Both the position numbers and the translations under genes were made by a program. This document shows positions 7,176-12,402 of a DNA stretch of 12,402 bases, piece after piece (position 1 is the first letter of the stretch; every line of letters begins with the position of its first letter). Location: contig JAIBDA010000028.1 of the NCBI GenBank assembly GCA_024679635.1, positions 1 through 12,402 on the forward strand. Direction: 5' to 3'. The notes under the pieces are model-generated. The model did no database searches and was not told where the DNA came from. It saw only the letters and a list, made by a program, of their open reading frames with translations. The DNA comes from Amphritea sp. (GTDB lineage: Bacteria > Pseudomonadota > Gammaproteobacteria > Pseudomonadales > Nitrincolaceae).

Positions 7176-8046
7176 CTTTCAACTCGCTGCAATTGTCAGG
7201 CAAGGCGGTCAGTCTCGTCTGCTTAAAATCCCGCTTCATCAAGGACTACAGGACTCTCTCGCCGAGTCTTGGTCTGAGCAATACGATGCTTTCGTTAACA
7301 ACGTCGACGAGATTGCTTTTGATCCAGGCTATCAAGCAGAATTACATGAACGTTTTGTCTTGGAAAACTATGAGTTACCAGCGTTCATTGAGGGGGAAAC
7401 CAGCCAAACGGTATCAACATTTGATCCCATCACCACCGATGACGAGCTGCTAGATGCGACCAAGGGAATCGTCGCTTTTGCGCAAGATAACCAAGGGCGT
7501 GAGCTGATTCTGTTCCAGAACTTTAATCGAGCCCATGTGATTCGCCCGGGACGTTTCCTTTTTTTGCAGAATAATACCTACGAGACTGTTGCAAGGGCTG
7601 GTTTGACCCTAGATGGAAAGCTCGGTGCGGTTTACTTTCCGGATGAAAGGAAGCTGGTCTTTCAGAGCTTCAGAACTGTAAATACCTATCTGCCTCTTGC
7701 CAATTTTTATGAGGAAGCCTCAGAGCAGGATATACGTAATGTTTTGAGCCATGAGCTACTTGCACCAGAAGACGCTGACGCGTTGGCGGTTGGCGCAAAC
7801 CAGTGGTTTCGAAAGCGTTTCGCCATGTTAGGTGGCTCGGGTATATTAGATCAGTACACTGCTAGGGATATAGCGGCACATTCCCAAGGCTACGAAGTCG
7901 ATGTGCAGATTAACGATGAGAAGATCGTTTTTCCCGCTGAGAAACATGAAGCCAAACGGCTTCTGCAGTTTCTGAATGAAGAGCTATTCCGGGGAGCGAT
8001 TACCGAGACGCTTTATGAGACAAACTCGAAGCGTGAAGCGGATTAG
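7165..8046 (+). CDS. kwaB: Kiwa anti-phage protein KwaB (DUF4868)
   Basis: 293 residues from ATG 7165. The body resembles DUF4868: a variable N-terminal half, then RELILFQNFNRAHVIRPGRFLFL (about 132-154), a TLDGKLGAVYFPDERKLVFQSF strand region (about 164-185), and a helical C-terminus ending in a YEVDVQINDEKIVFP segment. KwaB is the cytoplasmic Kiwa effector; published work describes it as DNA-binding and as acting against phage replication and transcription together with KwaA. I chose ATG 7165 because it overlaps the kwaA stop by 11 bp, has GGA (7155-7157) at normal distance, and begins with a sensible sequence (MLNNFQLAAIV). An in-frame ATG at 7102 would give 314 residues, close to the ~315 reported for KwaB, but needs a 74 bp overlap with kwaA and adds an odd N-terminus. 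No nuclease motif was seen. Confidence 0.87.
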   Translation: MLNNFQLAAIVRQGGQSRLLKIPLHQGLQDSLAESWSEQYDAFVNNVDEIAFDPGYQAELHERFVLENYELPAFIEGETSQTVSTFDPITTDDELLDATKGIVAFAQDNQGRELILFQNFNRAHVIRPGRFLFLQNNTYETVARAGLTLDGKLGAVYFPDERKLVFQSFRTVNTYLPLANFYEEASEQDIRNVLSHELLAPEDADALAVGANQWFRKRFAMLGGSGILDQYTARDIAAHSQGYEVDVQINDEKIVFPAEKHEAKRLLQFLNEELFRGAITETLYETNSKREAD

Positions 8047-8084
8047 ATGATTGGCATGGGTGACGAATTTGAAGGATTAAGTCT

Positions 8085-11000
8085 ATGAGCGACGTAGGTC
8101 AGCTAGAAACGAAGACACAAGATCGCTTGGTTGAGTTCTTCCAGCAGAAGCTTGGATATCGGTATCTAGGTTACTGGAAGCATAGAAAAAACAACCGGAA
8201 TGTTGAAGTTGACCTCTTGTCCTCGTGGCTGCAAAAGCGTGGCGTTAGCGATGCCTTAATCTCGCGTGTATTCCGACAGCTAGACGCTGCGGCGGCATTG
8301 GGTGAGGGAAAGAAGCTCTACTACGCCAACAAGGACGTATATCGGCTGCTGCGCTATGGGGTGAAAGACAAGGAAGCAGCCGGAGAGCAAAAACAGACGG
8401 TTTGGCTAATTGACTGGGAAAACCCGGAAGCTAACGATTTTGCCATTGCAGAGGAGGTCTCGATCAAGGGCGAGAATAAGAAACGCCCGGATCTCGTGCT
8501 GTACGTGAATGGCATTGCGCTAGGGGTCATAGAGCTGAAGCGTTCTTCTGTCAGCGTTAGTGAAGGCATCCACCAAAACCTGGACAACCAAAAGAAAGAT
8601 TTCATTCGTAATTTCTTTACCACCATGCAGTTGGTGATGGCTGGTAATGATACCCAGGGGCTGCGGTACGGGACGATTGAAACGCCGGAAAGATACTATC
8701 TAGAGTGGAAGGAAGAAGCGGAGAATCCCTATGAGCATAAACTGGATTTCCACCTCAGTCGCCTATGTAACAAGCAGCGCTTTCTCGAAGTTATTCATGA
8801 CTTTCTGGTCTTTGACGCAGGGGTAAAGAAAACCTGTCGGCACAATCAATATTTTGGAGTCCAGGCAGTTAAGGCCCACATCGCGCGTCGTCAGGGCGGA
8901 ATCATCTGGCACACTCAAGGCTCGGGAAAGAGCCTGACAATGGTCTGGCTAGCCAAATGGATTCGAGAGAATGTGCGCGATGCGCGTGTACTAATCGTTA
9001 CCGATCGAACCGAGCTAGATGATCAGATTAAGAAAGTTTTTAATGGCGTTGATGAGGATATGTATCGCTCTAAGAGTGGTGCCGACCTCGTCGCTACGTT
9101 GAACCAACCAACACCTTGGCTGGTTTGCTCATTGGTACACAAGTTTGGACGACAGGGTGAAGGTGAAGACGAGGGTGCTGCCGATGCCCTTATCGAAGAG
9201 CTTCAGAAGGCTCTCCCCAAGGACTTTAAAGCCAAGGGCAATCTATTTGTATTTGTGGATGAGTGCCACAGAACCCAGTCAGGCAAGATGCACCAGGCGA
9301 TGAAGTCTATTCTGCCCGAAGCGATGTTCTTAGGCTTCACGGGTACACCACTGATGAAGAAGGATAAGAAAAAATCTGTCGAGGTTTTTGGTCCTTACAT
9401 TCATACCTACAAGTTCAATGAAGCGGTTGCCGATGGTGTAGTGCTGGACCTGCGTTACGAAGCGCGTGATATCGATCAGCATGTGACCTCCCAAAAGAAG
9501 GTAGACGATTGGTTTGAGGCCAAGACGCGTGGTCTTTCCAACCTGGCTAGAACGCAGCTCAAACAGAAGTGGGGCACCATGCAGAAGGTGCTCTCCAGTA
9601 AGTCTCGGTTAGAACAGATCGTAAGCGATATTCTGATGGACATGGAGACCAAACCTCGACTGATGGATGGTCGAGGTAATGCCATGTTGGTCTGCGCCAG
9701 TGTTTACCAAGCCTGTAAAGCGTATGAACTGTTTAATAAAACCGATCTTGCTGGAAAGGTAGCCATCGTTACCAGCTACCAACCTACGGCAGCCAGCATC
9801 AAGGGTGAGGAGACCGGTGAAGGGCTTACCGAAAAACTCTTTAAGTACGATATCTACCGCCGGATGCTGGCAGATTACTTCGAAACCACTGAAGCAGATG
9901 CTGCTGGTAAGGTAGAGCTGTTCGAACAACAGGCGAAGAAACGGTTCATAGATGAGCCTGGCCAAATGCGACTTCTTATTGTTGTTGATAAACTGCTGAC
10001 AGGCTTTGACGCACCATCGGCTACGTACCTGTATATCGATAAGCAGATGGCTGATCACAACCTGTTTCAAGCTATCTGTCGCGTTAACCGACTTGACGGG
10101 GATGATAAAGACTACGGCTACATCATCGACTACAAAGACCTCTTCCGTTCGCTAGACAAAGCCATTTCGGACTACACCGCAGAGGCTTTCGATGGCTATG
10201 ACAAAGAGGATGTAGCTGGGCTGCTCAAAAATCGCTTGGAGCAGGCCAAACTGGATCTGGAAAATGCGCTTGAGATGGTTCGCGCACTCTGCGAGCCGGT
10301 TAAAGCGCCTCGTGATACTCAAGACTACATCCATTATTTCTGTGGGGAGTCTGGTACCAATCAGGAGAAGCTGCCAGAAAAAGAAGGCTTGCGTCTGACG
10401 CTCTATCAGAGTGTGGCAAAGCTGCTGCGCGCGTACGCGAATATCGCTAACGAGATGCAAGAAGCTGGTTTCTCCCTTGCTGACATCGAAAAGGTTCGCA
10501 AAGAGGTGATTCATTACGAAAAGGTTCGTGATGAAGTGAAGCTTGCGAGCGGTGACCTGCTTGATATGAAGCGCTTTGAACCGGCGATGCGTCACCTTCT
10601 GGATATGTACATCCGTGCAGACGATAGCGAACTGCTGATGGATTTCGAAGAGCTTGGGCTGATTGAGCTGATCGTCGAAAAAGGGGTAGCTGGCCTGGAT
10701 CAGTTACCTGAGGACATTCGTAAAAACCAAGAAGCGATGGCCGAGACGATTGAGAACAATGTTCGCAAGGCCATCGTGGACGAGAATCCAGTCAATCCGA
10801 AGTATTATGAGCAGATGTCTACCCTGCTCGAAGAGCTGATAGAGCTGCGTCGGCAAAAAGCCATTGAGTACCAGGAGTATCTGGAGCGCATAAGGGATCT
10901 GTCAAAGAAAGTGATCCGTCCAGAGGCGACTGCTGGACAATCCTATCCCGATTCCATCGATACCCAAGCCAAGCGTGCCTTATACGATAACTTCGGCAAC

Positions 11001-11180
11001 GATGAAGTTCTGACAACCAAAATTGACAGTGCCATCCGCTACACGAAGAAGGCTGATTGGGTTGGTGATCGTTTCAAAGAACGGGAAATTGCCAACTCAG
11101 TACGAGAAGAAACCGCTGGCTATGAGGTCGATATCCAGAGTGTCATGGAACTCGCCAAAGCACAGAAGGAATACCAGTAG
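8085..11180 (+). CDS. hsdR: Type I restriction-modification system restriction subunit HsdR
   Basis: 1031 residues. The N-terminal HSDR_N PD-(D/E)xK nuclease has RPDLVLYV with Asp136 and ELK with Glu150 and Lys152. The SF2 motor follows: Walker A HTQGSGKSLTM (Lys282), DEAD-box variant DECH (392-395), motif III FTGTP (418-422), a motif V-like LLTGFDAP, and motif VI QAICRVNR (662-669). The C-terminal helical region (about 720-1031) normally binds the HsdM/HsdS core. It pulls DNA through the bound complex using ATP and cuts away from unmethylated sites. Length and motif order match the EcoR124I-like type IC family (~1040 aa). AAGGA (8072-8076) lies eight bases before the ATG. All catalytic residues are present, so the system is probably restriction-competent. 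It is separated from hsdM/hsdS by three accessory genes. Confidence 0.96.
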   Translation: MSDVGQLETKTQDRLVEFFQQKLGYRYLGYWKHRKNNRNVEVDLLSSWLQKRGVSDALISRVFRQLDAAAALGEGKKLYYANKDVYRLLRYGVKDKEAAGEQKQTVWLIDWENPEANDFAIAEEVSIKGENKKRPDLVLYVNGIALGVIELKRSSVSVSEGIHQNLDNQKKDFIRNFFTTMQLVMAGNDTQGLRYGTIETPERYYLEWKEEAENPYEHKLDFHLSRLCNKQRFLEVIHDFLVFDAGVKKTCRHNQYFGVQAVKAHIARRQGGIIWHTQGSGKSLTMVWLAKWIRENVRDARVLIVTDRTELDDQIKKVFNGVDEDMYRSKSGADLVATLNQPTPWLVCSLVHKFGRQGEGEDEGAADALIEELQKALPKDFKAKGNLFVFVDECHRTQSGKMHQAMKSILPEAMFLGFTGTPLMKKDKKKSVEVFGPYIHTYKFNEAVADGVVLDLRYEARDIDQHVTSQKKVDDWFEAKTRGLSNLARTQLKQKWGTMQKVLSSKSRLEQIVSDILMDMETKPRLMDGRGNAMLVCASVYQACKAYELFNKTDLAGKVAIVTSYQPTAASIKGEETGEGLTEKLFKYDIYRRMLADYFETTEADAAGKVELFEQQAKKRFIDEPGQMRLLIVVDKLLTGFDAPSATYLYIDKQMADHNLFQAICRVNRLDGDDKDYGYIIDYKDLFRSLDKAISDYTAEAFDGYDKEDVAGLLKNRLEQAKLDLENALEMVRALCEPVKAPRDTQDYIHYFCGESGTNQEKLPEKEGLRLTLYQSVAKLLRAYANIANEMQEAGFSLADIEKVRKEVIHYEKVRDEVKLASGDLLDMKRFEPAMRHLLDMYIRADDSELLMDFEELGLIELIVEKGVAGLDQLPEDIRKNQEAMAETIENNVRKAIVDENPVNPKYYEQMSTLLEELIELRRQKAIEYQEYLERIRDLSKKVIRPEATAGQSYPDSIDTQAKRALYDNFGNDEVLTTKIDSAIRYTKKADWVGDRFKEREIANSVREETAGYEVDIQSVMELAKAQKEYQ

Positions 11181-11188
11181 GTTCGTAA

Positions 11189-11896
11189 ATGCAGATAGGT
11201 GAACTGTCCTTACAGGTTAATCGCAGGCCAATTAAGAACCTGCATATTAGCGTCTTGCCACCGGATGGCCGGATACGCGTATCTGCGCCAGATAAAATGA
11301 CCGAGACCGCGATCCGGATGGCCGTCATCTCGCGTATTCCATGGATAAAAAGGCAACAAGCGGATTTCGCCAATCAGCCCCGGCAGTCCGACAGAGAAAT
11401 GATTAGCGGTGAATGCCATTACCTTTGGGGTCAGCGCTATCGTTTGCAGGTAATCGAGCGTTCCGGTCGACATGAAGTGAGGTTGCTTGGCGGCAACCGA
11501 CTCCAGCTTTTCGTTAAACCTGATACCTCAGTTAGTAACAAAATGCAGGTGTTAGCGGAATACTACCGGGCCGAGCTAAAGAGCCGGATCGAGCAGTTAA
11601 TCGAGCAGTGGCAGGCACGAGTGGGCGCAACCCCCTCAAACTGGGGTGTTAAAAAAATGAAGACTAAGTGGGGTAGCTGTAATACTGACGCTGGTCGCAT
11701 CTGGTTGAATCTCGAACTGGCTAAGAAGCCTCCAGAGTGCCTGGAGTACATTCTGGTTCATGAGTTGGTGCATCTGCTTGAGAGGAATCACAACGAGCGC
11801 TTTCGCAGCCACATGGATCGGTTAATACCTAATTGGAGAGAACGCCGAGACCTGCTCAACAGCATGCCATTGGCGTTTGAGCATTGGATTTATTAA
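11189..11896 (+). CDS. YgjP/DUF45-type zinc metallopeptidase (M48-like)
   Basis: 235 residues. The C-terminal half carries KTKWGSCN followed by GRIWLNLELAKKPPECLEYI and the zinc motif HELVH (His191, Glu192, His195) with the third ligand in NHNERF (His201). This is the YgjP-like/SprT-like signature of DUF45. The N-terminal half (about 1-100) is a beta-rich region with NLHISVLPPDGRIRVSAP, typical of the family. Proteins of this family are often encoded at the end of type I hsd operons, but their role there is not established; processing or turnover of the R-M complex is one suggestion. It starts eight bases after the hsdR stop, with AGG (11179-11181) as a likely ribosome site. All metal ligands are intact. 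It is the last gene of the operon; no intrinsic terminator was found after its stop. Confidence 0.9.
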   Translation: MQIGELSLQVNRRPIKNLHISVLPPDGRIRVSAPDKMTETAIRMAVISRIPWIKRQQADFANQPRQSDREMISGECHYLWGQRYRLQVIERSGRHEVRLLGGNRLQLFVKPDTSVSNKMQVLAEYYRAELKSRIEQLIEQWQARVGATPSNWGVKKMKTKWGSCNTDAGRIWLNLELAKKPPECLEYILVHELVHLLERNHNERFRSHMDRLIPNWRERRDLLNSMPLAFEHWIY

Positions 11897-12007
11897 TCGT
11901 CTCCCCCACTGATAAGATTCAGAAAAGTGTCGGCGAATTAAAATTACCAGAAGCTTGATCGAAAGCCACCTTCACGACTTCCAGCTACTATGATTCTGAC
12001 CACAAAA

Positions 12008-12031
12008 ACACGTTAATCATCATTAACGTGT
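12008..12031. repeat. Perfect palindrome ACACGTTAAT-n4-ATTAACGTGT (downstream flank copy)
   Basis: Ten-base perfect arms flank the spacer CATC. It matches the upstream palindrome (522-543) at 18 of 22 positions, the differences being in the spacer and one arm base. On the minus strand it is followed by GTTTTTG, so it could weakly terminate transcription entering from the right; on the plus strand no T-tract follows. The stem is AT-rich, making a protein-binding site at least as likely. Confidence 0.6.
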
Positions 12032-12181
12032 ATATGTTATTTGATGAAAGTGGATTGAAAAGGAATCGCTAATGTCTTTTTTTGGCACTTATCAGTACTT
12101 ACACAGTTACAAAAATTATGATTAATACACCCTCCCAAAGGCAAGACTAAAAAAGCATCAAAGCATTAAACCGACACTTCA

Positions 12182-12201
12182 CGCGCGCGCGCGCTCGCGC
12201 G
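12182..12201. repeat. Alternating CG tract with Z-DNA potential
   Basis: Thirteen bases of uninterrupted alternating C and G, a single T, then six more alternating bases, inside an otherwise AT-rich flank. Such tracts can adopt Z-DNA under negative supercoiling. It may be a structural element of the mobile-element backbone; nothing nearby shows a specific function. Confidence 0.6.
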
Positions 12202-12330
12202 ATACGTATCCTAACCATATCGTTGACAACTATAAGTGACTCAAAAGCAAAAGAGCCGCATCACTTAGGACATAACGTTAGAAACTAATGAACTTACCGT
12301 TAATTCAACTTAAGTAAGCATTAATCATTA

Positions 12331-12354
12331 GGGGGCCTATTTGGGGGCTCATCC
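12331..12354. repeat. Paired GGGGGC repeats, candidate integrase arm-type sites
   Basis: GGGGGCCTATTT (12331-12342) is followed directly by GGGGGCTCATCC (12343-12354): two GGGGGC words with an exact 12 bp period, in AT-rich surroundings. Tandem TTTGGGGGC-like words occur near the attachment sites of many P4-family tyrosine integrases, where they are thought to be arm-binding sites; this is recalled pattern knowledge. No integrase gene or core site is visible in the window. Confidence 0.35.
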
Positions 12355-12402
12355 ATAAAGAATCACAACATAAATCATTAATTATCAATTACTTATAAAG
12401 CT

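Larger units (their letters stand above)
11897..12402. other. AT-rich non-coding element flank
   Basis: About 500 bp with no open frame that I would call a gene on either strand. It contains a perfect palindrome (12008-12031), a TTTTTGGCAC word shared with the upstream flank (12079-12088), an alternating CG tract (12182-12201), an inverted repeat TAAGTGA/TCACTTA (12233-12239 and 12261-12267), and a pair of GGGGGC repeats (12331-12354). No tRNA or clear attachment core was recognised. It probably belongs to the mobile-element backbone close to one of its ends, with integrase or attachment site just beyond the window; that is inference. Confidence 0.55.

Noticed and set aside
9609..10070. 153-codon minus-strand open frame
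   Set aside because: It lies wholly within hsdR, opposite conserved helicase motifs, and its translation is low-complexity antisense-like with no recognisable domain or ribosome site.
11897..11960. Intrinsic terminator right after the metallopeptidase gene
   Set aside because: No GC-rich stem followed by a T-tract is visible; the operon end remains undefined.
12223..12251. Perfect TTGACA at 12223-12228 as a promoter
   Set aside because: No acceptable -10 element lies 16-18 bp downstream and no gene follows within the window.

Overview
This window looks like the cargo end of an integrated mobile element in a gammaproteobacterium-like genome. The lineage is inferred from base composition and gene style only, and I cannot name a genus. 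It begins inside the 3' end of a gene resembling the C-terminus of a DUF927-type primase/helicase. Next is a 160 bp block of TGGGTTA/TAACCCA repeats, then a short intergenic region with a candidate promoter. From 684 to 11896 there is one tightly packed, all-plus-strand gene set.

The gene order is: a 79-aa putative HTH regulator, hsdM, hsdS, a DUF262-DUF1524 nuclease, kwaA, kwaB, hsdR, and a YgjP/DUF45-type zinc metallopeptidase. All are intact, and gaps between neighbours are short (an 11 bp overlap up to 55 bp), so one polycistronic transcript is likely. The Hsd proteins form a complete type I restriction-modification system: HsdM/HsdS methylate a bipartite site and HsdR adds translocation and cleavage. 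The first accessory gene in the set is a GmrSD-like protein with both the DGQQR and the VEHILP motifs. The second insertion is a full Kiwa module: membrane protein KwaA and the DUF4868 protein KwaB. Kiwa therefore sits between hsdS and hsdR, not beside the operon, which makes a nested, probably co-regulated defence locus. The arrangement could layer surface sensing with DNA-level blocking (Kiwa), cleavage of unmodified DNA (type I R-M) and perhaps modification-dependent cleavage (DUF262). That division of labour is inference.

The last ~500 bp (11897-12402) holds no gene that I can support. It is AT-rich and contains a perfect 10+4+10 palindrome closely related to one upstream of the operon, an alternating CG tract, and two 12-bp-spaced GGGGGC repeats that resemble integrase arm sites. 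The related palindromes and a shared TTTTTGGCAC word on both sides of the cargo suggest that the flanks belong to the element backbone and the defence genes are an exchangeable insert.
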